From Lacisediminihabitans changchengi (lineage in GTDB: Bacteria; Actinomycetota; Actinomycetes; Actinomycetales; Microbacteriaceae): a stretch of DNA of 64,000 nucleotides. Position numbers and translations under genes: made by a program. The notes beneath the pieces were generated by a model that saw nothing but the letters and a program-made list of their open reading frames with translations, had not been told where the DNA came from and made no database searches. Where the stretch lies: positions 155,536-219,535 of the forward strand of contig NZ_JAEPES010000005.1 in the NCBI RefSeq assembly GCF_016634425.1, written 5' to 3'. Numbering within the stretch: the stretch's first letter is position 1; each line of letters opens with the position of its first letter. Shown in pieces: positions 34,523-44,253 of this stretch.

Positions 34523-36373
34523 GTGTTCCTGACCGAGATCGCTGGATCCGCTGGCAGAATGTCTCCGGGTCTGCTCAAGGGCTCTTATCGAAAAGGATTA
34601 GGTAGTCGCTTGGTTGCTGTTCTCGTGTGGGAGTCCGGGTCAGCCCACATCGTGTGCCCGGTGTGTCGCTACGACGGCGATGCTTCGGGCGACGTCGCGG
34701 TACTGGGGATGCCGGTCGGCCGGATTGAGACTGTGCGGTGTCCTCGATGCCGTTCCATCTCCATTCTCGGCGGCCTGTTCAGTATCAATACTCCCGAGTC
34801 GATAGTCGACGCGTACGTCGAAAACGGAGCTGGTCTCGAAGGCATCGCCCGGAACCTCTATTACATCGACCCGGCCCAGGTTTCCACCATGCTCGATGTC
34901 GGGTGCAACTACGGATTCGGCGCTCACCTCGGCAAGACCGTTCTCGGGTGGGATGCGATGGGCATCGAACCGGGGACCTCTGGACGGCGGGGCGCGCGTG
35001 AACTCGGCATCGTCATCCGGGATGAATTCCTTCTAAAAGAGACACGCTTCGACAGTGCCTTCGATCTGATTGTCGCGTCGGAGGTACTCGAACACGTTCC
35101 TGATCCGCTCGGATTCCTGCAGGCGATCGCGGCTCATCTCTCCCCGACCGGACGCCTGATACTGACGACACCCGCAGCGGAGATCGTCTCCCCGGACGAG
35201 CCGGACGTCGAAATCATCATTGCGTTGAGTCCGGGGTATCACCTCTTCCTCGCGAGCTCCGGCGGGCTCGAGATGCTTCTTCGAGAGGCAGGATTCGGCG
35301 CCGTCCGGATCGAACTCGACGGTCGCACCCTTCGGGCGATCGCCGCCATCGACTCTTCGGAGCCGGTGGAGTTCGGAGACTTCGGTCCGGACCCCTCCAC
35401 GCTCGAGCGGTACTACGACCAGAGCGCCGAATTGGGTCCGGCCGGGTCCGCCCTCCGAAGCGGCATGGCCACTCGGCATTTCAGGTCGCTGGTCAACCGC
35501 GGAGCGTGGGAAATCGCTGGCGCCAGCCGGGATCGTGCCATCTCCGCGGTGAGCGACAGGCATGGAGTCGACCTGGCGTCCCCGACATCCGCTCTCGCTG
35601 CATTGCACGCCGGCACGCCCGTGCCCTGGAATTCCATATCGCTCGCATATCACTGTGGGATGCGGGAACTGGTCGACCGCAATGACGCGCCACTCGCCCT
35701 GCAGTACTTCGACTTCACCCTCGGGGCTGCGGCGCTCTGGGTGGAACAGGCGAATGTGCTTGACGGCGACTCGTCCGACCTGATGATCAACGCAGCGCGC
35801 CACCGTGCCCTTGCGCTCGCCCGCTTCGACCCGGATGCGCTTCCGGCCGCACTCTCGCTTCTCTCAACAGTCGACTCCCGCGGGAGCGCGGATGTCTGGA
35901 CAGCGCGCATCCTCACCGAGCTGGTGTCACTCGCCCGCTTTGACGCGGCGGAATCGATCCGCGCGGATGCCGAGGCTCTCGTGGCGCGCTCGGACGGTCA
36001 GACGGGGGGTCGAACGGTTCCGGCCATTCGGTCCGTATTCGCCCTCGCCGACATGGACATCGCGAGCCGCAGGTTCGAGAGTGCCGCATCTCGGCTCCGA
36101 CTGGCCCGACAGCTCCGCGGCAGATCAGCCACCGACGACGAGACCGAGGCCTTCATCCACCATGTCCTCGTCCCGTCCGCCAGTGAGCGTCTGGGGCACG
36201 CCTACCGGGCCGCGCTCGCGGCGAAAGACCACGCAACGGCTCGCCAGATCGCCCGCACCATCACCGAGGTCGCGCGTATCGGTCCACGCGCGCGTCTTCG
36301 ACGATCCGCTCTCGTCTCGCTGGCCCGTTTCCCGGCAGCAATCGACGCTCTTCGACTCGGCCGGCGGCTCTAG
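34523..36373 (+). CDS. SAM-dependent methyltransferase with zinc-ribbon lead and helical C-terminal extension
   Basis: Up to 616 aa. An N-terminal Cys4 pair (CPVCRYDGD and CPRCRSI, ~residues 45-80) is a zinc-ribbon. A class I methyltransferase follows with MLDVGCNYGFGAHLGK (motif I), DLIVASEVLEHVPDPLGFL and LSPTGRLILTTP. From about residue 290 to the end the sequence is Ala/Arg-rich and helical, TPR-like, with no family I recognise. Methylation of a sugar or lipid-linked glycan is plausible. GTG 34523 and ATG 34559 are alternative starts; no strong ribosome-binding site is seen. Confidence 0.72.
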   Translation: MFLTEIAGSAGRMSPGLLKGSYRKGLGSRLVAVLVWESGSAHIVCPVCRYDGDASGDVAVLGMPVGRIETVRCPRCRSISILGGLFSINTPESIVDAYVENGAGLEGIARNLYYIDPAQVSTMLDVGCNYGFGAHLGKTVLGWDAMGIEPGTSGRRGARELGIVIRDEFLLKETRFDSAFDLIVASEVLEHVPDPLGFLQAIAAHLSPTGRLILTTPAAEIVSPDEPDVEIIIALSPGYHLFLASSGGLEMLLREAGFGAVRIELDGRTLRAIAAIDSSEPVEFGDFGPDPSTLERYYDQSAELGPAGSALRSGMATRHFRSLVNRGAWEIAGASRDRAISAVSDRHGVDLASPTSALAALHAGTPVPWNSISLAYHCGMRELVDRNDAPLALQYFDFTLGAAALWVEQANVLDGDSSDLMINAARHRALALARFDPDALPAALSLLSTVDSRGSADVWTARILTELVSLARFDAAESIRADAEALVARSDGQTGGRTVPAIRSVFALADMDIASRRFESAASRLRLARQLRGRSATDDETEAFIHHVLVPSASERLGHAYRAALAAKDHATARQIARTITEVARIGPRARLRRSALVSLARFPAAIDALRLGRRL

Positions 36374-36380
36374 CGAACAA

Positions 36381-38426
36381 TCAGGTCTTCGGAATCACCC
36401 GGTAGATGGTGAAGGTCTGTTTCGGAGCGGGGAACGAACGGTCGGCGACAAGGCACTTCGAAGTGACCTTCTTCTCGGTCGACAGCACATAGGCGACATG
36501 CTTTTGTGCGAATTCAGAGCAAGCGTCGAACGTAGAGACGATCTGATCGGCCGCAGGATTGCTGACGACGGGCTCGCCCGGTGCGAAGACCCAGCCGATG
36601 CCCGCGAGTCGATTCCAGGTGTACTTGTACTGCGACGTTGGATCAATCTCTTTCCACATGGTGCGCGACGGTGCCCCCTGCATCCCATTGAACGCGGTCA
36701 CTCCCGACTCCATCAGGATGGCAGAGGTTTCGACACCACCGACGCCGACCCAGTCTCCCGGCCGTTCGGCATCGACCCGCTGCACTCCCTTCGTCACCGG
36801 CGCATTTCGCAGATCGAAGACTCCGACATAGACGGGATTGACGCCCGCGGTGCTCAGGACGCTGATGGCGAGGAAGAGAGCGGTGCCTAGTGCAGGTCGC
36901 CTGCGCGCGACGAAGAAGATGGCCGCGGCTGAGGCAAGCGCGTCGAGCCACCAGAGCGGCGAGTTCCGGAAGAGCGTCGCACGTCCACCGAAATGGATCA
37001 CCGCCAAGGCGACAGCGAGCTGCGACAGAACGAACAGCACCGCTGAAAGCACGGAGATCCGAAGTCCCGCCTGGCTCTTCTCGTCGTCGAAATAGCGGAT
37101 GACGTAGGCCAGAATCACGAAGGACGCGAGCCCGAGCCCAATTCGCAGTCGAGCATCCATGGAGCGGTCGAGAAAGAGCAAGTGCGCGATTGCATTCCAG
37201 CCGGGGATGTAGCAGAACGCCACGATCAACAGGATGAACCCGACCATGGCCATGAGAGTCCATGGCAGTGGGACGCGCGACCGTGCGGCGCGCACGACGA
37301 TCCAGACGACGACGGGGATCAGGAACGCCCCGATCAGAAAGAAGGTCGAAGCTTCGGACGCGTTGATGTTGAGCAAGCCATCGCCGAGGGACAGCGATTG
37401 CGAGAACGACGAACCGATCGTGCGTGCCCCCGTCGCGAGCAGGCTCGACCCGGTGGGGGTGAGACGTTCGCCGGGGTAGGACGTGGCCAAGAAAGCGTTG
37501 AGAGTGGTCTGTTTGGTCTGCAGCCAGATCAGCGTTACCACCGCGCCAAGCGCGCCGGCGATGAGGATCGGGACCGCCCTTGCAAGAAGAGCCAGCCACG
37601 CAGCCCCGCGTCTCTTCTGTTCGATCACGGTGCCGATGGCGAACAGCGCGACCACGAGCACGATCGGCACGATGAACGGCGCGTAGATACCCATTGCCAT
37701 GACCACGGTGAGGAATGCCACCGGCGCTGCCCAGATCCATCGAGACGCACGGCTGTCCGAGCGAACTGCCCACAACATCGCTGCCATGGTGACCAGTGCC
37801 CAGGCCATCGGCCAGAAGATGACGGTCTGGAACCACCACTGGAAGAACGGGCTGAAGAAGAAGCCGACCGAAAGGGCCGCAGCGACGAGCGGCCGCCGGG
37901 GCAACACTGTCACGAGAAAGAGGTAGGCGGCGCCGATGAAGGTCAGGGCCGCAATCCACCACTTGAACGCTGTGGCGTGGTTGACGTCGAACACCAGATA
38001 GCCCCAGAGCTGCGGTCGAAAGACGACCGACCAGTCAGAGCGCGGCAGGTCGTGGGGGAGCGCCGCATCCATTCCCCCCGGCATCGTCCGATTGATCTCC
38101 GGGAGCCCCTGCTCGACCTGCGAGATCGACCAAGCGGTGTTCACGTACCACTCGTCTGAGCGGATCAGCTCAGGATGCCCGGCGAGGAGCGCCGGATCGT
38201 TTCCCGCATAGATCCGGCCGTACATCTCGCCGGACGACGTCCCGTTGAGAGCAAAACCGACGACGATGATTCCGAACAGCACGACGAGAGCCGGAAAAAT
38301 GAGCAGTACGCGTCGGTTGGGCAAGCCGTCTGGTCGGGGCAGAGCGAAGCGGGCGTACTTCATTACCGAAGTCGTCCAGATCGCTCGCAGTCGAGGCGCC
38401 GTTGACTGCACGCGGATTTTACTCAC
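36381..38426 (-). CDS. Large polytopic membrane protein (GT-C-like, DUF7657-type)
   Basis: 681 aa. About twelve TM helices run from residue ~40 to ~530, and a periplasmic C-terminal domain of ~150 residues ends at the stop. The first extracellular loop has ELIRSDEWYVNTAWSISQ (acidic D-E pair, as in the other GT-C-like protein at 29.1 kb), followed by TMPGGMDAALPHD. The catalytic function is not established. The GTG at 38426 is preceded by GGTGAGG. It sits 16 bp from the downstream end of the Gmd/Rmd paralogue, so it may be the last gene of that leftward operon. Confidence 0.7.
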   Translation of the reverse strand: MSKIRVQSTAPRLRAIWTTSVMKYARFALPRPDGLPNRRVLLIFPALVVLFGIIVVGFALNGTSSGEMYGRIYAGNDPALLAGHPELIRSDEWYVNTAWSISQVEQGLPEINRTMPGGMDAALPHDLPRSDWSVVFRPQLWGYLVFDVNHATAFKWWIAALTFIGAAYLFLVTVLPRRPLVAAALSVGFFFSPFFQWWFQTVIFWPMAWALVTMAAMLWAVRSDSRASRWIWAAPVAFLTVVMAMGIYAPFIVPIVLVVALFAIGTVIEQKRRGAAWLALLARAVPILIAGALGAVVTLIWLQTKQTTLNAFLATSYPGERLTPTGSSLLATGARTIGSSFSQSLSLGDGLLNINASEASTFFLIGAFLIPVVVWIVVRAARSRVPLPWTLMAMVGFILLIVAFCYIPGWNAIAHLLFLDRSMDARLRIGLGLASFVILAYVIRYFDDEKSQAGLRISVLSAVLFVLSQLAVALAVIHFGGRATLFRNSPLWWLDALASAAAIFFVARRRPALGTALFLAISVLSTAGVNPVYVGVFDLRNAPVTKGVQRVDAERPGDWVGVGGVETSAILMESGVTAFNGMQGAPSRTMWKEIDPTSQYKYTWNRLAGIGWVFAPGEPVVSNPAADQIVSTFDACSEFAQKHVAYVLSTEKKVTSKCLVADRSFPAPKQTFTIYRVIPKT

Positions 38427-38442
38427 TGAGCCTCACCCATCA

Positions 38443-39426
38443 TCACGACAGCTGCTCGAGCTCAGCCGCAATCATGATGCCGACCAGCTCGTGGAACGAG
38501 ACGCTCGGCTCCCAGCCGATCGAACGCAGCTTTGTGGGGTCGCCGACCAGTTGTTTTGGGTCTGCCGGTCGGTAGAGCGCTGGATCGATGATCACGCGAT
38601 CTTCCCAGTCGGTGACACCGGCGACGGCGAAGGCCTCGGAGACGAACTCGCGCACCGAGTGCGACACACCGGTCGCGACGATGAAGTCGTCGCTGGTCGG
38701 CTGCGAGATGATCCGGATCATCGCGTCGACAAAGTCCGGTGCGTAGCCCCAGTCCCGGTGCACGTCGATGTTGCCGAGCGTGATGGTCTCCTGGCGACCG
38801 AGCGCGATCCGTGCGACGGCCATCGCGATCTTCCGGGCGACGAACGAGTCTGGACGCCGCGGGGATTCGTGGTTGTAGAGCACCGCCGAGCTCACGAACA
38901 TCCCGCGCGCGCGGTAGACGCCCGCCATCTCATGGGCGAACATCTTTGCCGCACCGTACGGGGTCACCGGCACGAGCGGCGTGCGCTCGGTCTGTGGCAC
39001 CTCGGTCGCGTCGCCGAAGATCTCTGCGCTCGACGCCTGCAGCATCCGCACCGGCCGCCCCGTGCGCTGCGAGAGATTCCAGGACGCCTCGAGAAGACGG
39101 ATGGGTCCCACCCCGAGCACATCGGCTGCCTCGGCCGGGAACTCCCACGAGCGGGCTACCGAGGTGTTGCCGGCGAGGTTGAACACCCGGGTCGGTTCCG
39201 TCGCGTCGACGAGTTCGCGGATGCCGGTGGCGTCCCCGAGATCGGCCACATGGGCCGTCGCCGAGGGGAAGCGTTCGGCGAGGAGCGCGGCCCCCGCATG
39301 GGAGTGGCACATGCCGTGGACCTCGTCCCCCCGGGCGAGCAGCTTCTCCACAAGGTAGACCCCGTCTTGACCGTTCGCCCCGGTGACGAGGGATCGCTGG
39401 CGAGTCACGGATTCCGCGATGGTCAT
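38443..39426 (-). CDS. GDP-mannose 4,6-dehydratase-family SDR (Gmd/Rmd-like)
   Basis: 327 aa. TGANGQDGVYLVEKLL is the cofactor loop. ASSAEIFGD, the Y-x3-K pair in YGAAKMFAH, and NHESPRRPDSFVARKIA follow, all diagnostic of the GDP-mannose dehydratase family. It is a paralogue of gmd at 40.5 kb. It could be a second dehydratase or a GDP-4-keto-6-deoxymannose reductase; I cannot decide from sequence. The start overlaps the GT4 stop by ATGA. Confidence 0.85.
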   Translation of the reverse strand: MTIAESVTRQRSLVTGANGQDGVYLVEKLLARGDEVHGMCHSHAGAALLAERFPSATAHVADLGDATGIRELVDATEPTRVFNLAGNTSVARSWEFPAEAADVLGVGPIRLLEASWNLSQRTGRPVRMLQASSAEIFGDATEVPQTERTPLVPVTPYGAAKMFAHEMAGVYRARGMFVSSAVLYNHESPRRPDSFVARKIAMAVARIALGRQETITLGNIDVHRDWGYAPDFVDAMIRIISQPTSDDFIVATGVSHSVREFVSEAFAVAGVTDWEDRVIIDPALYRPADPKQLVGDPTKLRSIGWEPSVSFHELVGIMIAAELEQLS

Positions 39427-40490
39427 GCGACCCTCCGATAGACGTCGACGTGAACGTCGCGGCACTTCTCCCAGGTGAAGTCCTGCACCTGGTCGAGCCC
39501 ACGACGCGTCAGCTCCGGTGCTCGTACGAGGGCATCGAGGATGCCGGCGGCGATCGCTTCCGGATCCTCAGGGTCGAAGAGCACGGCGGCGTCGCCGCAC
39601 ACCTCGGGGATGGAACCTGCATTCGATGCCGCAACCGGGCACCCGGACGCCATGGCCTCGAGCGGGGGAAGCCCGAAACCCTCATACAGGCTCGGGAAGG
39701 CGAGCACTGCGGCTGACCGGTACAGGTTCTTCAGCTCGTCCGTGCTGACGAGGCCGCGTCGCTCGACCCAGTCCGGAAGCTCGCCGAGCTGGTCGAGCGC
39801 ACCACCGGTAAGCACGAGGCGGATGTCGGGGCGCTCAGCACGCACCAGGCGCATGGCCTCGACGAGTCGCGCATGGTTCTTGTGCTGCCAGCCGCGCGCC
39901 GGGTAGAGCACGAACCCCTCACGCGGCCCGAGGTTCGGAGTGAACTGCCGGGTATCGACGGCGAGGTGGGCGACGTGGATCTTCGCCGGGTCGAGTCCGA
40001 GCAGCTCCACCATGCGGGTCTTGGCGAACTCGCTGATCGTGATGACCGCGTCGGCACGCCGGGCCGCTCCCTCGTAGTAGTGGCGGCGATAGGCGAGCTC
40101 CGGTCGGGAGAAGAGTTGGGGGAGGTCAAGGTGCTGCACATCGAGGAGGGTCTGTACGAAAGCCTGGTCTTTCGACGGCTTCGGAGCCCCCACGGTGAAC
40201 GGATAGTGGACGACGCGCGCGGAAGCCAGTTCGCGGCGAATCGATCGGGCGAAGACCGTCGCCGTTGTCAGCGCCCGCAGGCGGTCGAGCGTTGTCGGGC
40301 CGCCGTGCACCTGCGCAATCACGCGCTCCGCGATGCCCTCGCTGAAGCCCCGCGCCGTCGATGGCACCCAGGCGGTGGCCGAGACCTCGTCGACCGTCGC
40401 CAACTGCCGGGTGAGCTCTCGCGCGTAGGTCTCGCTTCCGCCCATGCCTCCTGGAACGAGAGTGAGCATCGACAGCGCTACATCGAGCAC
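39423..40490 (-). CDS. GT4 family glycosyltransferase
   Basis: 355 aa from GTG 40490 (VLDVALSMLTLVPGGMGGSE), four bases after the gmd stop; earlier in-frame codons would invade gmd. The donor site has FVLYPARGWQHKNHARLVEA, then LAFPSLYEGFGLPPLEAMASG (E-x7-E). VTISEF-like VITISEFAKTRM precedes it. It lies in an operon with Gmd and the Gmd/Rmd paralogue, so a GDP-linked deoxysugar donor is a reasonable guess. Confidence 0.86.
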   Translation of the reverse strand: MLDVALSMLTLVPGGMGGSETYARELTRQLATVDEVSATAWVPSTARGFSEGIAERVIAQVHGGPTTLDRLRALTTATVFARSIRRELASARVVHYPFTVGAPKPSKDQAFVQTLLDVQHLDLPQLFSRPELAYRRHYYEGAARRADAVITISEFAKTRMVELLGLDPAKIHVAHLAVDTRQFTPNLGPREGFVLYPARGWQHKNHARLVEAMRLVRAERPDIRLVLTGGALDQLGELPDWVERRGLVSTDELKNLYRSAAVLAFPSLYEGFGLPPLEAMASGCPVAASNAGSIPEVCGDAAVLFDPEDPEAIAAGILDALVRAPELTRRGLDQVQDFTWEKCRDVHVDVYRRVA

Positions 40491-40494
40491 AGGA

Positions 40495-41523
40495 TCAGAC
40501 GGTCTGGACAGCGTCCACGTGACGCGATCCACCGAGTTCGAGTGCCTTGATGTCGGAGTCGACCATGATCTGTGCGAGACGGGGCGTGAGGATGGTGGGA
40601 GTCCAGCCGAGCTCGCGTTCAGCCTTCGAGTAGTCACCGATCAGCGAGTCGACCTCGGTCGGGCGCAGGTAGCGCTCATCGAACTTGACGTACTTCTCCC
40701 AGTCGAGCCCAACGTGCTCGAACGAGAGCTGCAGAAAGTCCTTGACCGTGTATGCGGTGTTGGTCGCCACGACGAAGTCTCCGGGTGTGTCGTGCTGCAG
40801 CATCCGCCACATGGCTTCGACGTATTCCGGTGCATAGCCCCAGTCGCGCACGGAGTCGAGGTTTCCCATGTAGAGCTCGGTCTGCTCGCCGGCGGCGATC
40901 CGGGCCACCGCGCGGGTGATCTTGCGAGTGACGAACGTGTCGCCACGGCGAGGGGACTCGTGGTTGAAGAGGATGCCGTTGGATGCGAAGAGACCGTAGG
41001 CCTCGCGGTAGTTTCGGGTGATCCAGTAGGAGTAGAGCTTCGCGACACCGTAGGGGCTGCGCGGGTAGAACGGGGTGCCCTCGTTCTGCGGTGGCGGGGT
41101 GGCGCCGAACATCTCGGAGCTCGACGCCTGGTAGAAGCGGGTCTGGAGCCCGATGGCCCGGATCGCTTCGAGGAGGCGAATAGTGCCGAGGCCAGTCACG
41201 TCTCCCGTGTACTCGGGCTCGTCGAAGCTCACGCGCACGTGGGATTGCGCGGCGAGGTTGTAGACCTCGTCGGGCTGGATCTCGTTGAGCAGGGTGACGA
41301 GTCGCGATCCGTCACTCAGGTCGGAGTAGTGAAGGAAGAGATTGGGATGCGGGGTGTGCGGGTCCTGATAGATGTGGTCGATGCGGTCGGTATTGAAGGT
41401 GGAGGACCGACGAATCAGACCGTGGACTTCGTAGCCCTTGCCGAGCAGGAGTTCGGCGAGGTAGCTGCCATCCTGTCCGGTGATTCCGGTGATGATGGCT
41501 TTTTTCGCCGTGGTCTCAGTCAT
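40495..41523 (-). CDS. gmd: GDP-mannose 4,6-dehydratase
   Basis: 342 aa. [16 protein letters not shown] (NADP loop), [30 protein letters not shown], the catalytic ASSSEMFG and Y-x3-K in [10 protein letters not shown] are all present, as is [16 protein letters not shown]. It converts GDP-D-mannose to GDP-4-keto-6-deoxymannose, precursor of GDP-L-fucose, GDP-rhamnose and others. The GDP-fucose synthase gene is 1 kb away on the other strand. It heads the gmd-GT4-Gmd/Rmd leftward operon. Confidence 0.96.
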   Translation of the reverse strand: MTETTAKKAIITGITGQDGSYLAELLLGKGYEVHGLIRRSSTFNTDRIDHIYQDPHTPHPNLFLHYSDLSDGSRLVTLLNEIQPDEVYNLAAQSHVRVSFDEPEYTGDVTGLGTIRLLEAIRAIGLQTRFYQASSSEMFGATPPPQNEGTPFYPRSPYGVAKLYSYWITRNYREAYGLFASNGILFNHESPRRGDTFVTRKITRAVARIAAGEQTELYMGNLDSVRDWGYAPEYVEAMWRMLQHDTPGDFVVATNTAYTVKDFLQLSFEHVGLDWEKYVKFDERYLRPTEVDSLIGDYSKAERELGWTPTILTPRLAQIMVDSDIKALELGGSRHVDAVQTV

Positions 41524-41625
41524 TCACTTCACTCCGATGGGTAACGGTGGGCTGCACGGCACTGAGGCCAGGGCAGGGTCGCTTCAAAACTCCAACAGCC
41601 TAGCGCAGCGGCGCGGGGTCGACCG

Positions 41626-42408
41626 CTACCGCAGCGCGCGCGCCTGAGCGTTGACCCGGCCGGCCGCTACGGCGGACGCCCAGCGGATCGGTCGATGCCA
41701 CAGGCCGCTCACCGGGCGGAGGATCGCGGGGAGGTGGCGGCGCTTCACAGACTCGGCTTCGCGGCTGGAACTCAGGCGATTCGCGACCGTGAGAGATTCC
41801 GCGTGCCAGCGGAACGCCGAGACCGAACGGCGAGTCCAGACGAACGACCCGTGCTTGCGGAGCTTGAGGAACGCATCCAGGTCCATGGCGAATCTGAGCT
41901 CGCGGTCGAATCCGCCGATCTCCTCGAGAGCATCGAGTGTGATCATCGTGCCGGGGTGCGGGATAAGGTCCGGCCCCCACGGGAGAAGGAAGGTGGCGAG
42001 GCGGCCGGCGTTGCTCACCGTGATGGTGCGTCCCTCGGGGTCGATGTAGTCGCATCCGCCGAAAGCCAGGACAGCGCCGGGCGTCGCCTCGAGAACGGTA
42101 CGGAGTGTAACGAGTCCCTCCGGACGGAACAGGTCATCGTCGCCGACCCACGCGTAGTACTTCTCCGTTGTGCGGGCAGCGAGTCCGTAGTTGATGGCCG
42201 CCGAGATGCCTTCCTTGGGATCGTCGACAATGACGGCGCCCATAGACGCGGCCAGTTCGCGGGCGGCGGTGGCTCCGGGAGGCGCCACGACGACAAGGGT
42301 AACCCCGAGGTCTTTGCGCTGCTCGTTTACCGAGTCGAGAGTAATCTTGAGTGTGTCCAGTCGATCGCCGAGAGTCGGCAGCACAACGAGGACCTCAGGG
42401 TCGGACAT
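41626..42408 (-). CDS. GT2 family glycosyltransferase
   Basis: 260 aa. VLVVLPTLGDRLDTLKITL opens the fold, YYAWVGDDDLFRPEG gives the metal-binding acidic motif, and GGFDRELRFAMDLDAFLKL ends the catalytic domain. The acceptor is unknown. ATG 42408 is the chosen start (a GTG nine bases earlier is an alternative). It is divergent from the GDP-fucose synthase gene, with a 137-bp shared upstream region that probably holds both promoters. Confidence 0.85.
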   Translation of the reverse strand: MSDPEVLVVLPTLGDRLDTLKITLDSVNEQRKDLGVTLVVVAPPGATAARELAASMGAVIVDDPKEGISAAINYGLAARTTEKYYAWVGDDDLFRPEGLVTLRTVLEATPGAVLAFGGCDYIDPEGRTITVSNAGRLATFLLPWGPDLIPHPGTMITLDALEEIGGFDRELRFAMDLDAFLKLRKHGSFVWTRRSVSAFRWHAESLTVANRLSSSREAESVKRRHLPAILRPVSGLWHRPIRWASAVAAGRVNAQARALR

Positions 42409-42545
42409 GTCTCTCACTTTCAGGATTGCTAAGATCGGTGAGACGAAAAAGCGCTGCACCCTGAGTGTTCGGGCGGCGAAGGAACGTTTTTCCCACAGGC
42501 GCGATGCGCAAGGTGAGTATAACGAGATTGCACTATCGGAGGACC

Positions 42546-43490
42546 GTGGACAGATCGTCCCGCATTTACATCGCCGGTCATCGCGGCCTCGTCGGGTCCG
42601 CGATCTGGCGCCATCTCAAAGCTGAAGGCTTCACCGACATCATCGGCGCGACATCCGCCGAGCTCGACCTGCGCGACCGCGCCGGTGTCTTCGACTTCAT
42701 GCGCGAGAACCAGCCGGATGTCGTCATCGACGCCGCTGCACGGGTGGGCGGTATCCAGGCCAACGACACCTTCAGCGCCGACTTCCTCAGCGACAACCTG
42801 CAGATCCAGGTCAACGTGATGGATGCTGCCAACGACATCGACGTGGACCGCCTGCTGTTCCTCGGCTCGTCCTGTATCTACCCCAAGTACGCCGAGCAGC
42901 CGATCAAGGAGTCGTCCCTGCTGACAGGTGTGCTCGAGCCCACCAACGACGCCTACGCCATCGCGAAGATCGCCGGCATCATGCAGGTGCAGGCCTCTCG
43001 CAAGCAGTACGGCCGCCACTGGATCTCGGCCATGCCGACGAACCTCTACGGACCGGGCGACAACTTCCACCCCGAGCACTCGCACGTGCTTCCGGCGCTC
43101 CTTCGTCGCATCCACGAGGCGAAGGTCAATGACGACGCCGAGGTCGTGATCTGGGGCTCAGGTACTCCGCGTCGTGAATTCCTCCATGTGGATGACCTCG
43201 CGAAGGCGAGCCTGTTCCTCCTCGAGAACTACGACGATCCGCAGACCATCAACGTCGGCGTTGGCGAGGATCTCTCGATCCGCGAACTCGCCACGATGGT
43301 CGCGGAAACGGTCGGGTACCGGGGCGAGCTCACACAGGACACGTCGAAGCCGGACGGCACACCGCAGAAGCTCCTCGATGTCACCCGGCTTCGCGAACTC
43401 GGGTGGGCGGCGACGACCGGGCTCCGCGACGGTGTAGCGAACACTTACGACTGGTACCTCGAGAACCTCGAGGCGTTGCGCAAGAAGTAG
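42546..43490 (+). CDS. fcl: GDP-L-fucose synthase
   Basis: 314 aa. RIYIAGHRGLVGSAIWRHL (cofactor loop), AARVGGIQANDTF, FLGSSCIYPKYAEQPIKE (catalytic Ser/Cys region) and Y-x3-K in YAIAKIAG identify a GDP-4-keto-6-deoxymannose epimerase-reductase (Fcl/WcaG). GTG 42546 is preceded by GGAGG. Together with Gmd it yields GDP-L-fucose. A GT2/DUF2304 pair follows 28 bp downstream on the same strand. Confidence 0.95.
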   Translation: MDRSSRIYIAGHRGLVGSAIWRHLKAEGFTDIIGATSAELDLRDRAGVFDFMRENQPDVVIDAAARVGGIQANDTFSADFLSDNLQIQVNVMDAANDIDVDRLLFLGSSCIYPKYAEQPIKESSLLTGVLEPTNDAYAIAKIAGIMQVQASRKQYGRHWISAMPTNLYGPGDNFHPEHSHVLPALLRRIHEAKVNDDAEVVIWGSGTPRREFLHVDDLAKASLFLLENYDDPQTINVGVGEDLSIRELATMVAETVGYRGELTQDTSKPDGTPQKLLDVTRLRELGWAATTGLRDGVANTYDWYLENLEALRKK

Positions 43491-43518
43491 CCCCCGGGCT
43501 GATTGGTACTATCTCTCT

Positions 43519-44253
43519 ATGGTCAACTCCCTCGAAAAAACGCTTGTGGTCATGCCGGCGTTCAACGAAGAAGAGTCGGTCAGAAACGTCGTTCTCGAGG
43601 TGTTCGAGAAGCTGCCCGGCATCACGTGTCTCGTCGTGAATGACGGATCGAGCGACGGCACGACGAGCGAGGCTCTCGCCGCCGGTGCCATAGTCGCGCG
43701 CCTGCCGTTCAACCTCGGAGTAGGCGGAGCCATGCGTGTGGGGTTCCGCTATGCCCTCGAGAATGGGTTCGACAATGTGGTGCAGGTGGATGCCGACGGC
43801 CAGCACGATCCGGCCGGAGTGATTGCCCTCCTCGCCCAGCTCGACACTGCCGACCTCGTCATCGGCGCTCGATTCGCCGGCGAGGGTGAGTACACGGTGA
43901 AGGGTCCGCGTCGCTGGGCGATGGTGTTGCTCTCCAAGTTCCTCAGCCGCACAGCTCGGACCACGCTCACCGACACGACATCTGGTTTCAAGATGAGCGG
44001 CCCGCGGGCCGTCCGACTCTTCGCTGAGCACTATCCGGCCGAGTACCTCGGCGACACGATCGAGTCCCTGGTGATTGCGGCCCGAGCGAAGATCGTCATC
44101 GTTCAGGTGCCCGTGGCTATGCGCGAGCGGGCCGGCGGTCGTCCGTCTCACAATCCGGTGAAGGCCGCCGCGTATCTGGCGCGTGCGGTGCTTGCGCTGA
44201 TGTTTGCCATCATCCGCCCTCCAGTGAAGCTCCAGGAGGTGGCTGTCTCATGA
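43519..44253 (+). CDS. Polyprenyl-phosphate glycosyltransferase (DPM1/GT2 type)
   Basis: 244 aa. TLVVMPAFNEEESVRNVVLE opens a GT2 domain. VNDGSSDGT, VVQVDADGQHDP (the D-x-D region) and DTTSGFKMSGPRAVRLFA are the dolichyl-phosphate mannosyltransferase-like signature. Such enzymes charge polyprenyl phosphate for GT-C transferases, and two GT-C-like proteins are in this locus. It overlaps the DUF2304 gene by ATGA; the pair is a common actinobacterial and firmicute module. Confidence 0.88.
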   Translation: MVNSLEKTLVVMPAFNEEESVRNVVLEVFEKLPGITCLVVNDGSSDGTTSEALAAGAIVARLPFNLGVGGAMRVGFRYALENGFDNVVQVDADGQHDPAGVIALLAQLDTADLVIGARFAGEGEYTVKGPRRWAMVLLSKFLSRTARTTLTDTTSGFKMSGPRAVRLFAEHYPAEYLGDTIESLVIAARAKIVIVQVPVAMRERAGGRPSHNPVKAAAYLARAVLALMFAIIRPPVKLQEVAVS

